From assembly GCF_003355475.1 (NCBI RefSeq), contig NZ_CP031356.1, positions 2,728,001-2,792,000 on the forward strand: a DNA stretch of 64,000 bases, in the 5' to 3' direction. Positions 1 through 8,806 of the stretch are shown one piece after another; within the stretch, counting starts at the first letter, position 1, and each line of letters opens with the position of its first letter. Made by a program: the position numbers and the translations under genes. Below the pieces are notes generated by a model, which was given only the letters and a program-made list of their open reading frames with translations, had not been told where the DNA came from and made no database searches. This DNA is from Brachybacterium saurashtrense (GTDB lineage: Bacteria > Actinomycetota > Actinomycetes > Actinomycetales > Dermabacteraceae).

Positions 1-374
1 CTGCCCGGGAAGCCCCAGGTTCACCAGCACCGCGAGCAGCATCGCGATGGCCACCAGCGGGATGGTGGACAGCAGCGTGAACCATGCGGTGTTGCCGAGC
101 GAGCTCCACACCTGCGGGTCCCCGAGTGCTTCGCGCCAGTTGGCCAGGCCCACGAACTGGGTGTTCGTGCCGGCGAGGCTGGTGCCGGTGAAGCTCATCC
201 AGAGCCCGTAGACGGTGGGCCAGATGAGGAACAGGCCGAACGCGGCCAGGAACGGCGTGCAGTAGAGCCAGCCGCGGAGGTTCTCGGCGCGGCGCCGACG
301 CACGCGTCCGGCGGAGAGGGTGTCGGCCTTCTCGGTCACCCCGGGCGGGGCGACGAGGCCGTCGGCGGTGGTCA
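1..374 (-). CDS. CUT1 sugar ABC transporter permease, MalF type (partial)
   Basis: Only the N-terminal 124 residues are in the window; the gene runs off the left edge. A basic cytoplasmic N-terminus (RVRRRRAENLRG) is followed by a membrane segment containing YCTPFLAAFGLFLIWP, a periplasmic stretch, and the start of a second hydrophobic segment. This is the usual opening of a MalF-type binding-protein-dependent permease. The start is the ATG whose complement lies at 372-374. It sits 122 bases downstream of a solute-binding lipoprotein on the same strand, so the two very probably form one importer; a MalG partner should lie beyond the edge. The substrate is not shown by the sequence. The nearby arabinose genes make an arabinose-containing sugar plausible. 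Confidence 0.85.
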
Positions 375-496
375 TCGGCTGTCTCCTTCGACGAGCGGAC
401 GGGCGGGCACTGCGGTGGGGTGCGGGAGGGCGGCGGGTCGGGAGGTCTCGACCTCGGGGCCCGATGGGGCGGGACGGTGGCGCGAATCCATGGCGA

Positions 497-1861
497 TCAC
501 ATCGGCGGGGTCTTGAGCAGCAGGGCGTTGATCCGCTCCACGAACGCGTTCCACCCCTCGAGGGGGTCGACGCGGCGCGCCCAGACGTTCTGCATGTCGT
601 TGCCGAAGTAGGTGTGGAAGTCACTGCCGGAGCCGCTGAACCAGGCCGGCGGATCGTAGATGAGATGGTCCACGGCGTCGGCGTAGTGCGACTGCGGGAC
701 CAGCTCGCCGTAGGCCGGGTCCTCGAGCACCGGGGAGTAGGCCGGGATGTGGCCCGCCGCCGCCCACTGGATCGAGTTCTGCAGCAGGTACGCCACCGCG
801 GCGTGCACGCCCCGCCGCCGCTCGGGATCGGGGCTGCTCTGATGGGGCAGCACGAAGGAGTGGGAGTCGGCGTAGGCGACAGGCTCCCCGAAGACGCCGG
901 GGATCATGGTCATGTCGAACGGGACGCCCTGGTTGCGGTAGTTGCCGGACTCCCACACACCGCCGTAGAACGCCCCGGAGCCGCCGGTGGCGAACTCGGA
1001 GATGGCGGTGCCGCCGTCGTGGCCGGGGTTCCCGACCTCCCCGTCGATGAGGGAGAGGATCCACTCCGCCGCCTCCACGACCAGCTCCTCCTGGTAGACC
1101 ATCTTCTCCCCCACGGGCAGCTCGATGGTGCCGCCGAGCTGGGCGTAGTAGGTGGAGAACATGCGCCACTGGTTGGAGCCGTCGCCGAGGTAGCCGAAGG
1201 AGAGCCCGTAGCCGCTGGGCGCGTTCGCGCCGAGCTCGAGGGCGAGCGCGCGGAAGTCCTCCGGGGTGTCGGTGGGCATCAGCAGCCCGTCGCTGCCGAG
1301 CACTCCCGCCGCCTCGGCGATCTCGGTGTTGTAGTAGAGGACGAAGGGATGGGAGTCCAGGGCGATCGCGGTGAGCGCGCCATCGACCACCATCTTGTCC
1401 CAGATCAGCTCCGGGAAGTCCTCCTGGTGGACCCCGAACTCGGCGAACAGGTCGAGGTCCCACTCGTCGAGCAGTCCGCCGGGCGCGTACCCGGGCACGC
1501 GGGCCGCGTGCATGACGGCGAGATCGGGCGCGCGGCCGCCGGCCGAGGCCATGGCGAGCTTGGTGTAGTACGGCGCGCCCCAGGCGAGGACGGTCTGCTG
1601 CACGGAGGCCGCCCCTTCCGTCGCCATGTAGCCGTCGAGCATCTCCCCCATCGTCACGCCGTCCGGCCCGGACAGCAGGTGCCAGAAGGCGAGTTCGTCG
1701 ACGGGGCGCGCGGCGGCGCCGGCGCAGCCGGACAGCGCCGCGAGCGAGCCGGCGGCGCCGAGCGCGCCGGCGCCCTGCAGGAGGGAGCGGCGGTTCAGCG
1801 AGCCGCCGGGGGAGGACGCCCCGGGACGGTGCTGTCCGGAGCCTCGGGTTTCGAAGATCAT
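497..1861 (-). CDS. Extracellular sugar-binding lipoprotein (ABC transporter, family 1)
   Basis: A 454-residue solute-binding protein for the permease that follows it. The N-terminus has a twin-arginine-like NRRSLLQG, a hydrophobic core and a lipobox LSGC near residue 45, so the mature protein should be a membrane-anchored lipoprotein. The body has the SBP_bac family look: FWHLLSGPDG, then PDLAVMHAARVP, and a GGSGAFYGGVWESGNYRN stretch typical of MalE/UgpB-like proteins. The reading frame extends upstream, but the ATG at 1861 is preceded by a purine-rich GAGGTGGAG and puts the signal peptide at the start. A strong promoter with an embedded palindrome lies 68 bases upstream (1929-1957). Ligand unknown. 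Confidence 0.88.
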   Translation of the reverse strand: MIFETRGSGQHRPGASSPGGSLNRRSLLQGAGALGAAGSLAALSGCAGAAARPVDELAFWHLLSGPDGVTMGEMLDGYMATEGAASVQQTVLAWGAPYYTKLAMASAGGRAPDLAVMHAARVPGYAPGGLLDEWDLDLFAEFGVHQEDFPELIWDKMVVDGALTAIALDSHPFVLYYNTEIAEAAGVLGSDGLLMPTDTPEDFRALALELGANAPSGYGLSFGYLGDGSNQWRMFSTYYAQLGGTIELPVGEKMVYQEELVVEAAEWILSLIDGEVGNPGHDGGTAISEFATGGSGAFYGGVWESGNYRNQGVPFDMTMIPGVFGEPVAYADSHSFVLPHQSSPDPERRRGVHAAVAYLLQNSIQWAAAGHIPAYSPVLEDPAYGELVPQSHYADAVDHLIYDPPAWFSGSGSDFHTYFGNDMQNVWARRVDPLEGWNAFVERINALLLKTPPM

Positions 1862-1928
1862 GCGCTCCACCTCTTCGTGGGGGCTCTCCGACGGGACGGC
1901 GAGCCTGGGAACCTCGTGTTCGCCGCTG

Positions 1929-1957
1929 AATTTACATCGTTGCAATGTGGTCGTCAA
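1929..1957 (-). promoter_or_regulatory. Promoter of the binding-protein gene
   Basis: Read leftward: -35 TTGACG (1957-1952), a 17-base spacer, then -10 TAAATT (1934-1929). Both hexamers are close to the sigma-70-like consensus, and the spacing is ideal. The palindrome at 1932-1945 occupies the spacer and part of the -10, the usual place for repression. Confidence 0.65.
1932..1945. promoter_or_regulatory. Putative operator, motif TTGCAwCGwTGyAA
   Basis: TTACATCGTTGCAA reads TTGCAACGATGTAA on the other strand: an imperfect palindrome around a central CG, the classic LacI/GalR-family layout. A near-identical 14-mer occurs at 22605-22618 in front of another sugar-transport operon, and a shorter relative lies at 22626-22639. 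The regulator is not identified; the motif differs from the ara and rha sites in this window. Confidence 0.5.
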
Positions 1958-2133
1958 CACCTCACCCAGAAGGCTCCGGGCGCGCTCATGCCGACGAGTG
2001 CGCGCCCCGCACCGCCGCTCCCGCCGCGCCACCGCACGCCGCCACCTGTCGCCACATGTCGCCGCCCCACCGCGCCGCCGCGCCGCCGCGCACCTGCCAC
2101 GCGGGCCGACGCCACAGGCGCGGCGCGCCGGAA

Positions 2134-2147
2134 TGCTAACGTTCACA
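2134..2147. promoter_or_regulatory. Putative AraR operator upstream of the regulator gene
   Basis: TGCTAACGTTCACA is the reverse complement of TGTGAACGTTAGCA and differs at one position from the site at 3354-3367 in front of araB. The central AACGTT with flanking TG/CA is typical of LacI-family operators. Its place 97 bases before the regulator start suggests autoregulation. Confidence 0.6.
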
Positions 2148-2244
2148 GACGCGGATCGCCCTGGACCGCCGCTCGCGGAGCACTCCTCACCGACAGCCGG
2201 ACACCTCGGCCGACGGATCCCGCCCAGACCCCCAGGAGGCGCCC

Positions 2245-3267
2245 ATGTCCCCCACCGCGCGCCGCCCCTCGATGGGCGATGTCGCCGCCCGTGCCGGCGT
2301 CTCGTACCAGACGGTCTCGCGGGTGCTCAACGAGCCGGAGATCGTGCGGCCGGACACCCGTTACCGCGTGCTCGAGGCGATCTCCACGCTGGGCTACACC
2401 CGCAATCGGGCGGCGCGGGCGCTGAAGACGGCGCGCTCCTCCCTGCTGGGCGTGCTCACGGACGATCTGTCGCTGTTCGGCCCGGTGGAGACCACCACCG
2501 CGATCGAGTCCGCCGCCCGGGAGGCGGGCTATTCGGTGGTGCTCACCTCGCTGCCGCACGGGCGGCACGGCACCGCGCAGGTGGGGGCCGAGCTGCTGGG
2601 GGCGGACGTCGAGGGGATCCTGGTGATCGCCGCGCACGAGGGCATGACCCCGGCGGTCTCCGCCGTCGCGCGCTCCACCCCGGTGGTGGCGGTCTCCGCC
2701 CAGCCCCTGGGGCAGGCCGGCGTGGAGGTGGTGGGCATCGACCAGGGGCGCGGCGCGCGCGAGGTGGTCGAGCACCTGCAGCGCACGGGCGCCCGCTCGA
2801 TCGTGCACCTGGCGGGGCCGACGGACTGGTTCGACGCCCGGGCGCGCCGGGACGGCTTCACCGCCGCACTCGAGGCCCTCTCGCTCGACGGGGAGGTGAC
2901 GACCCCGGGAGAGTGGACCCCGCGCTCGGGCTACGAGCGCACCACGGCCCTGCTCCGCTCCGGCCTGCCGGACGCGCTGTTCGCCGCGAACGACATGATC
3001 GCGATCGGGGCGCTGCACGCCCTGCACGAGCACGGGCTGCGGGTGCCGGAGGACGTCTCCGTGGTGGGCTTCGACAACACCCTCGGCGCCGAGTTCCTGA
3101 TCCCCTCGCTCACCACGGTGGCGCAGCCCTTCGCCGAGGTGGGGCGGGCGGCGCTGCGCCACATGGTCTCCCTGCTGGACGGGACCGCACCCGGCGAGGA
3201 CGCCCCCGAGCCCCTGCCGCCGCGCCTGGTGGTGCGCCGCTCCACCCCGCCCGAACGCACGCACTGA
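2245..3267 (+). CDS. LacI/GalR-family transcriptional regulator, probable arabinose repressor
   Basis: A 340-residue regulator. Residues about 9-55 form a LacI-type helix-turn-helix and hinge helix (MGDVAARAGVSYQTVSRVLN, then ARALKTARSS). The rest is a periplasmic-binding-protein-like effector domain ending with the family signature VPEDVSVVGFDNT and LTTVAQPFAEVGRAAL. The start is backed by AGGAGG a few bases upstream. It sits 130 bases before araB on the same strand, with the same palindrome in front of both genes. The simplest reading is a repressor of the araB-araD-araA cluster induced by L-arabinose or a derivative. This mirrors the LacI-type AraR described in some corynebacteria rather than E. 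coli AraC. Effector identity is inference. Confidence 0.85.
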   Translation: MSPTARRPSMGDVAARAGVSYQTVSRVLNEPEIVRPDTRYRVLEAISTLGYTRNRAARALKTARSSLLGVLTDDLSLFGPVETTTAIESAAREAGYSVVLTSLPHGRHGTAQVGAELLGADVEGILVIAAHEGMTPAVSAVARSTPVVAVSAQPLGQAGVEVVGIDQGRGAREVVEHLQRTGARSIVHLAGPTDWFDARARRDGFTAALEALSLDGEVTTPGEWTPRSGYERTTALLRSGLPDALFAANDMIAIGALHALHEHGLRVPEDVSVVGFDNTLGAEFLIPSLTTVAQPFAEVGRAALRHMVSLLDGTAPGEDAPEPLPPRLVVRRSTPPERTH

Positions 3268-3353
3268 CCCCGGGCCCGCCGCGACCGGAGCCGTGCGACC
3301 GGGCTCTTGCCCCGACCGTGGACACCCCCTCCACACCGCTGGCAGCACCAGAA

Positions 3354-3367
3354 TGTGAACGTTGACA
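3354..3367. promoter_or_regulatory. Putative AraR operator overlapping the araB -35 box
   Basis: TGTGAACGTTGACA is a LacI-type palindrome sharing all but one base with the site at 2134-2147. Its right end contains TTGACA (3362-3367), a perfect -35 hexamer, so bound repressor would block RNA polymerase. The araB ATG follows only 30 bases later and lacks a Shine-Dalgarno sequence, so the araB transcript may be leaderless or nearly so. Confidence 0.6.
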
Positions 3368-3397
3368 TCGACGCCTCGCGAGTGGTTCAGTGGTGAC

Positions 3398-5071
3398 ATG
3401 ACGCACGACGACGTGACCCCCGCGGGCCGCCCCGAGCCCGCCGCCCTGCTCGCCGCGGGCCGCGCCCACCTGGGCCTGGAGCTCGGCTCCACCCGCATCA
3501 AGGCCGCCCTGGTGGACGATGCGGGCGCCGTGCTGGCTTCCGGCTCCCACGCCTGGGAGAACCAGCTGATCGACGACAGCTGGACGTACTCCCTCGCGGA
3601 CGTGCGCACCGGCATCCAGGACTGCTACGCGGACCTGGCACGCGAGGTGCGCACGCGCCACGGCGTGGAGCTGACGCAGCTGGCGAGCCTGGGCATCTCC
3701 GCGATGATGCACGGCTACCTGCCCTTCGCGGCCGACGGCACCCCGCTGGCCGAGTTCCGCACCTGGCGCAACACGTACACCACCGAGGCCGCCGCGGAGC
3801 TCAGCGAGGCGCTCGGCGTGAACATCCCGCTGCGCTGGAGCATCGCCCATCTGCTGCACGCCCTGCGCCGCGGCGAGGAGCACGTGCGGGAGATCGCCCA
3901 GCTCACCACGCTGGCGGGGTACGTGCACCGCGAGCTCACCGGGCGCTCCGTGCTGGGCGTGGGCGATGCCAGCGGCATGTTCCCGATCGCCGCCTCCGGC
4001 GACCGCTTCGACGCCGACCTGCTGGAGCGCTTCGCCGCCCTCGACGGGGTGGCGGAGATGCCCTGGTCGCTGCCGGAGGTGCTGCCCGAGGTGCTGCTCG
4101 CCGGGCAGGACGCCGGCACGCTCACCGCCGAGGGCGCCGCCCTGCTGGACCCCACCGGTGCGCTGCGCCCCGGCGCGATCGCCGCCCCGCCGGAGGGGGA
4201 TGCCGGCACCGGCATGGTCGCCACCCACGCGATCGCCCCCCGCACCGGCAACGTCTCCGCGGGCACCAGCGCCTTCGCGATGGTGGTGCTGGAAGGTCCG
4301 CTCTCCGGCCCGCGCGAGGAAATCGACATGGTCACCACTCCCGCCGGGGATCCGGTGGCGATGATCCACACCAACAACTGCACCGGCGAGCTGGACGCCT
4401 GGGTGGGGGTGTTCGGCCGCTTCGCGGAGCTGCTGGGTCGCCCGCTCGGCGCCGAGGAGCTGTACGGCCTGCTGCTCGGCGCGGGGGCCGAGGGCGAGGC
4501 GGACGCCGGCGGCGTGCTGAGCTATAACTACCTCTCCGGCGAGCACCAGACCGCCGTGCCGTCGGGCCGGCCGCTGCTGGTGCGCGAGCAGGGCGCCCGC
4601 CTCACCCTCGAGAACCTGTTCCGCGCCCAGCTGCACGGCGCCTTCGGCGCGCTCGCGGTGGGGATCGAGGCGCTGCTGCACGACGAGGGCGTGCAGCTGG
4701 ACGTGATGTACGCCCACGGCGGGATCTTCCGCACCGCGGGCGTGGCCCAGCAGGTGCTGGCCGACGCCCTCGGCACCCCGGTCGCCGTCGGCGAGTCCGC
4801 CGGCGAGGGCGGGGCCTGGGGGATGGCGCTGCTGGCCGCCTTCGCCGCGCACCGCGCCGGCACCGCACACCCCGCGGCCGACGGGCACGCCGCGCCGCGG
4901 CAGGACCACGCCGCCGCGCTCGGGCGGTTCCTCGCCGAGCAGGTGTTCGCCGCCGAGGCGCTGCACACCCTCGCCCCGCAGGAGGCCGGCGCCGCCGGTC
5001 ATGCCCGCTGGCTGGCCGCCTACCGCGCCGCCCTCCCGGTGGAGCGCCTGGCCGGCGAGCTGCTCGAGTGA
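3398..5071 (+). CDS. araB: FGGY-family carbohydrate kinase, probable L-ribulokinase
   Basis: A 557-residue sugar kinase expected to phosphorylate L-ribulose with ATP, the middle step between AraA and AraD. The N-terminal FGGY domain opens with LGLELGSTRIKAALVDD (phosphate-binding loop). A conserved GNVSAGTSAFAMVV and a C-terminal MYAHGGIFRTAGVAQQ / GESAGEGGAWGMALL give the second actin-like domain. It belongs to the FGGY branch sometimes labelled xylulokinase-like, so the ribulokinase call leans on its position directly ahead of araD and araA. The start is the ATG at 3398; an in-frame reading further upstream has no support, and no Shine-Dalgarno is visible, consistent with a leaderless message from the TTGACA at 3362. 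Confidence 0.83.
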   Translation: MTHDDVTPAGRPEPAALLAAGRAHLGLELGSTRIKAALVDDAGAVLASGSHAWENQLIDDSWTYSLADVRTGIQDCYADLAREVRTRHGVELTQLASLGISAMMHGYLPFAADGTPLAEFRTWRNTYTTEAAAELSEALGVNIPLRWSIAHLLHALRRGEEHVREIAQLTTLAGYVHRELTGRSVLGVGDASGMFPIAASGDRFDADLLERFAALDGVAEMPWSLPEVLPEVLLAGQDAGTLTAEGAALLDPTGALRPGAIAAPPEGDAGTGMVATHAIAPRTGNVSAGTSAFAMVVLEGPLSGPREEIDMVTTPAGDPVAMIHTNNCTGELDAWVGVFGRFAELLGRPLGAEELYGLLLGAGAEGEADAGGVLSYNYLSGEHQTAVPSGRPLLVREQGARLTLENLFRAQLHGAFGALAVGIEALLHDEGVQLDVMYAHGGIFRTAGVAQQVLADALGTPVAVGESAGEGGAWGMALLAAFAAHRAGTAHPAADGHAAPRQDHAAALGRFLAEQVFAAEALHTLAPQEAGAAGHARWLAAYRAALPVERLAGELLE

Positions 5072-5219
5072 CCGCCCCCGTCGGCCGGCCCGCCGCCGGC
5101 CCCGTGCCCGTCGGCCCCGCGCCGGCCTGCCGGACCACCGCCCGCGCGGCGCCCGCCCGGCCCGTCGTCCCCGCCTCTCCCGCCGCACGCCGGCGGCCCG
5201 CCCCCAGCCAGGAGCTGCC

Positions 5220-5939
5220 ATGACCCTCGTCCTCGACGATCTGCCCGCCGCCGCCCAGGAGGCGGTGGCCGCGACCCGTGAGCGCGTCGCCGCGCTGCAT
5301 GCCGAGCTGCCCCGCAACCAGCTGGTGGTGTGGACCGCCGGCAACGTCTCCGAGCGCGTGCCCGCCACCGACCCGTCGGTGCCCGGCCTGATGGTGATCA
5401 AGCCCTCCGGCGTCTCCTACGACGAGCTCTCCGCGCAGAACATGGTGGTCTGCACGCTGGACGGCGCGAAGATCGTCGACGGCACCCCGGATGCCCTCAC
5501 CCCCTCCTCGGACACCGCCGCGCACGCCTACGTGTACGCGCACATGGAGGAGGTGGGCGGGGTGGTGCACACCCACTCCACCTACGCCACGGCCTGGGCC
5601 GCGCGCGGCGAGGAGATCCCCTGCGTGCTCACGATGATGGGCGACGAGTTCGGCGGCCCGGTGCCGATCGGGCCGTTCGCGGTGATCGGCGACGACTCCA
5701 TCGGCCGCGGCATCGTGGAGACCCTCCGCGGCCACCGCAGCCCCGCGGTGCTGATGCAGAACCACGGCCCGTTCACAATCGGGAAGGACGCCCGCGCCGC
5801 GGTGAAGGCCGCGGTGATGGTCGAGGAGGTGGCGCGCACGGTGCACGTCTCCCGCCAGCTCGGCGAGCCGCTGCCCATCGCCCAGCCCCTCATCGACTCC
5901 CTGTACGACCGCTACCAGAACGTGTACGGCCAGCGCTGA
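5220..5939 (+). CDS. araD: L-ribulose-5-phosphate 4-epimerase
   Basis: A 239-residue class II aldolase-fold epimerase converting L-ribulose 5-phosphate to D-xylulose 5-phosphate. Zinc ligands are visible as VVHTHST (His117, His119) and QNHGPF (His182); the phosphate-binding KPSGVSYDEL and the SSDTAAH loop are also present. Length matches AraD proteins (about 230). The ATG at 5220 has AGGAG six bases upstream. It lies 148 bases after araB; the gap is low-complexity GC sequence with two copies of the ten-base word GGCCGACGGG and no gene. araA follows 87 bases later. Confidence 0.93.
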   Translation: MTLVLDDLPAAAQEAVAATRERVAALHAELPRNQLVVWTAGNVSERVPATDPSVPGLMVIKPSGVSYDELSAQNMVVCTLDGAKIVDGTPDALTPSSDTAAHAYVYAHMEEVGGVVHTHSTYATAWAARGEEIPCVLTMMGDEFGGPVPIGPFAVIGDDSIGRGIVETLRGHRSPAVLMQNHGPFTIGKDARAAVKAAVMVEEVARTVHVSRQLGEPLPIAQPLIDSLYDRYQNVYGQR

Positions 5940-6026
5940 GGTCGGTCGCACCGACCCGCCGCAGCCACCGCCCCGCCGCCGACCCGTCGGCCCCGCTCCA
6001 CCCCGCTCAGAGACGAGGACTCCCCC

Positions 6027-7535
6027 ATGCACACCCCCTTCGCCACCCGCGAGATCTGGTTCCTCACCGGCAGCCAGGGCCTGTACGGCCCCGAGACGCT
6101 CGACCAGGTCGCCGCGCAGTCCCGCACGATCGCCGAGACCCTCGACGCCGCCTCCGACATCCCCGTGAAGATCGTCTGGAAGCCGGTGCTCACCGACCGT
6201 GACGCGATCCGCGAGACGGCCCTGGCCGCGAACGCGGATCCGGCCTGCGTGGGCGTGATCGCGTGGATGCACACCTTCTCGCCGGCGAAGATGTGGATCC
6301 AGGGCCTGGACGCGCTGTCCACCCCGCTGCTGCACCTGCACACGCAGGCGAACGTGGAGCTGCCCTGGTCCACCATCGACATGGACTTCATGAACCTCAA
6401 CCAGGCCGCGCACGGCGACCGCGAGTTCGGGTACATCGCCACCCGCCTGGGCGTGGACCGCAAGACCGTGGTGGGCCACGCCGGCGCCCCGGACGTGCAG
6501 GCGCGGATCGGCCGCTGGGCGCGGGCCGCCACCGGCTGGGCGGAGATGCACTCGCTGAAGCTGGCCCGCTTCGGCGACAACATGCGCAATGTCGCCGTCA
6601 CCGAGGGGGACAAGACCGAGGCCGAGCTGCGGCTCGGCGTCTCGGTGAACACCTGGGGCGTGAACGACCTGGTCGCCGTGGTGGACGCGGTCGAGGACAG
6701 CGCGATCGACGCCCTGGTGGCGGAGTACGAGGAGCTCTACGAGGTGGTGCCCGAGCTGCGCCGCGGCGGCGAGCGCCACGAGTCGCTGCGCTACGGCGCC
6801 CGGCAGGAGCTGGGCCTGCGCCGCTTCCTGGAGGACGGCGGTGTCAGCGCCTTCACCACGAACTTCGAGGACCTCGGCGGGCTGCGCCAGCTGCCGGGCC
6901 TGGCGGTGCAGCGCCTGATGGCCGACGGCTACGGCTTCGGCGCCGAGGGCGACTGGAAGACGGCGATCCTGGTGCGCGTGGCCGCGGTGATGGGCCACGG
7001 CCTGCCCGGCGGCGCCTCCCTCATGGAGGACTACACCTACGAGCTCACGCCCGGCCGCGAGAAGATCCTCGGCGCGCACATGCTCGAGGTCTCCCCCTCG
7101 CTGACCAGCGCGAAGCCCTCGCTGGAGATCCACCCGCTGGGCATCGGGGACCGTGAGGACCCGGTGCGCCTGACGTTCACGGCCGACCCCGGCCCCGCCG
7201 TCGTCGTCGCCCTCTCCGACATGCGCGAGCGCTTCCGGCTGGTCGCGAACCAGGTGACCGTGGTGGAGCCCGACGAGGAGCTGCCGAACCTGCCGGTGGC
7301 CTGCGCGGTGTGGGAGCCGGCCCCGGACTTCGCCACCTCCGCCGAGTGCTGGCTGACCGCCGGCGCCGCCCACCACACCGTGATGACCAGCGCCGTGGAC
7401 CTGGAGACCTGGGAGGATCTCGCCACGATCGCCGACATCGAGCTCGCCCTCATCGACGAGACCACCACCGTGCGCACCTTCGCCCAGGACCTGCGCACCA
7501 ACCAGGTCTACCACCGCCTCGCCCAGGGGTTCTGA
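6027..7535 (+). CDS. araA: L-arabinose isomerase
   Basis: A 502-residue isomerase, the same length as E. coli AraA (500), interconverting L-arabinose and L-ribulose with a divalent metal. The four expected metal/catalytic positions are in place: Glu307 ([12 protein letters not shown]), Glu334 ([10 protein letters not shown]), His351 ([11 protein letters not shown]) and His450 ([12 protein letters not shown]). The substrate region [13 protein letters not shown] is intact. A GAGGA Shine-Dalgarno precedes the ATG. The stop is followed after one base by the start of the alditol oxidase gene, so these two are almost certainly co-translated. Confidence 0.96.
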   Translation: MHTPFATREIWFLTGSQGLYGPETLDQVAAQSRTIAETLDAASDIPVKIVWKPVLTDRDAIRETALAANADPACVGVIAWMHTFSPAKMWIQGLDALSTPLLHLHTQANVELPWSTIDMDFMNLNQAAHGDREFGYIATRLGVDRKTVVGHAGAPDVQARIGRWARAATGWAEMHSLKLARFGDNMRNVAVTEGDKTEAELRLGVSVNTWGVNDLVAVVDAVEDSAIDALVAEYEELYEVVPELRRGGERHESLRYGARQELGLRRFLEDGGVSAFTTNFEDLGGLRQLPGLAVQRLMADGYGFGAEGDWKTAILVRVAAVMGHGLPGGASLMEDYTYELTPGREKILGAHMLEVSPSLTSAKPSLEIHPLGIGDREDPVRLTFTADPGPAVVVALSDMRERFRLVANQVTVVEPDEELPNLPVACAVWEPAPDFATSAECWLTAGAAHHTVMTSAVDLETWEDLATIADIELALIDETTTVRTFAQDLRTNQVYHRLAQGF

Positions 7536-7536
7536 G

Positions 7537-8802
7537 ATGCCGCTCGAGGCACCCGGGAGCAGCTGGTCCGGGACCGTGGACTACGGTCCCGGCCCGCTGC
7601 ACGCCCCCACCGGCGTGGACGAGCTGCGCGCCCTGGTGGCCCGCAGCCCCCGGCTCCGGGCGCTCGGCACCCGGCACTCGTTCTCCCAGATCGCCGCGAG
7701 CGATGCACCGCTGGTGACGCTCGCGCAGATGCCGGCCGAGATCGACGTCGACACCGCGACGCGCACCGTGCGGGTGGGAGCCGGGGTGCGGTACGGCGAG
7801 CTGGCCGTGGCCGCGCACGCGCGCGGCCTGGCGCTGTCGGCCATGGGCTCGCTCCCCCACATCTCGGTGGGCGGGGCGAGCGCCACCGGCACCCACGGCT
7901 CCGGGGACCGCGCACGCTGCCTCGCCTCCGCGGTGCGGGCGATCGACCTGGTCACGGCCGACGGGGACCTGCTGCACCTCTCCCGCGCGCAGGATCCGGA
8001 GATCTTCGACGGCGCCGTGCTGGCGCTGGGCGCGCTGGGCGTGGTCACCCACCTCACCCTCGACCTGGTGCCCGCCGCCCCCATGCGCCAGAGCGTGCAC
8101 CTGGACTTCCCCGCCGAGCGCACCACCACCGCCGATCTGCTCGCGATGCTCGGCGCCGGGACGAGCGTGAGCCTGTTCCACCACTGGGACGGCCGCATCG
8201 CGCAGGCCTGGGTGAAGCAGGACGTGCAGAGCGAGGCCGAGCTGCCGGCGCAGTGGCTGGGCGCTCACCGCGCCGAACGGCCGGTGCACCCCCTGCCGGG
8301 GATGCCCGCGGATTTCTGCACCGACCAGAGCGGTGCGCCGGGCCCCGCCCATGAGCGCCTGCCGCACTTCCGGCTCGAGTTCACCCCGTCCAGCGGCGAG
8401 GAGATCCAGTCGGAGTACTTCGTGCCCCGGGAGCAGATCGGCGAGGCGCTCGCCGCGGTGATGCCGCTCGGCGAGAAGATCCGGCCGCTGCTGCACGCCT
8501 CCGAGGTGCGCACCGTCGCCGCGGACGAGCTGTGGCTCTCCCCCGCCCACCGCCGCGACAGCGCCTGCGTGCACTTCACCTGGAAGCGCAGGGCCGCCGA
8601 GGTCGCGGCGCTGCTGCCCGAGATCGAGGAGCGACTCGCCCCGTTCTCGCCCCGCCCGCACTGGGGGAAGGTGTTCACCCTCGCCCCGGAGCAGGTGCGC
8701 GCCCAGTACCCGCGCCTGGAGGACTTCCGCGCCCTGCGGGACCGGCTGGACCCCGGGCGCACCTTCGCCAACGCCTACGTGGACCGACTGCTCGGAGCCT
8801 GA
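7537..8802 (+). CDS. FAD-linked alditol oxidase (AldO/xylitol oxidase type)
   Basis: A 421-residue flavoenzyme of the VAO/GLO fold. The PP-loop FAD domain contains RALGTRHSFSQIA and ISVGGASATGTHGSG, where the His next to the glycine run is the usual site of covalent flavin attachment. The C-terminal half has HPLPGMPADFC, the HERLPHFRLEFTPSSG signature and RPHWGKVF, as in Streptomyces alditol oxidase. That enzyme oxidises xylitol, sorbitol and related polyols at C1 to the aldose, releasing hydrogen peroxide. A related aldonolactone oxidase is the alternative. It is tightly linked to araA (one-base gap) and to GH27 (four bases), so it is likely induced by arabinose. The residue pattern fits the alditol oxidase branch best. 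Confidence 0.82.
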   Translation: MPLEAPGSSWSGTVDYGPGPLHAPTGVDELRALVARSPRLRALGTRHSFSQIAASDAPLVTLAQMPAEIDVDTATRTVRVGAGVRYGELAVAAHARGLALSAMGSLPHISVGGASATGTHGSGDRARCLASAVRAIDLVTADGDLLHLSRAQDPEIFDGAVLALGALGVVTHLTLDLVPAAPMRQSVHLDFPAERTTTADLLAMLGAGTSVSLFHHWDGRIAQAWVKQDVQSEAELPAQWLGAHRAERPVHPLPGMPADFCTDQSGAPGPAHERLPHFRLEFTPSSGEEIQSEYFVPREQIGEALAAVMPLGEKIRPLLHASEVRTVAADELWLSPAHRRDSACVHFTWKRRAAEVAALLPEIEERLAPFSPRPHWGKVFTLAPEQVRAQYPRLEDFRALRDRLDPGRTFANAYVDRLLGA

Positions 8803-8806
8803 GCCC

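Larger units (their letters stand above)
1862..2244. other. Divergent regulatory region (383 bp without a gene)
   Basis: This gap separates the leftward binding-protein gene from the rightward LacI-type regulator. It holds a leftward promoter (1929-1957) with one LacI-like palindrome, and a second, different palindrome at 2134-2147 that matches the site in front of araB. The stretch 1985-2130 is low-complexity C-rich sequence in which I see no gene. A Shine-Dalgarno AGGAGG precedes the regulator start. Confidence 0.6.

Noticed and set aside
442..455. GAGGTC-TC-GACCTC inverted repeat after the first binding-protein gene
   Set aside because: Six-base arms with a two-base centre cannot form a stable hairpin, and no partner site was found elsewhere.
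320..2425. Long rightward open frame of 701 codons
   Set aside because: Antisense to the binding protein at 497-1861. Arg/Gly/Ala/Pro-rich without domains; such frames are common opposite real genes in very GC-rich DNA.
3110..5401. Long leftward open frame opposite araB
   Set aside because: The plus strand encodes an intact FGGY kinase here; the antisense product shows no motif and has the biased composition of a shadow frame.
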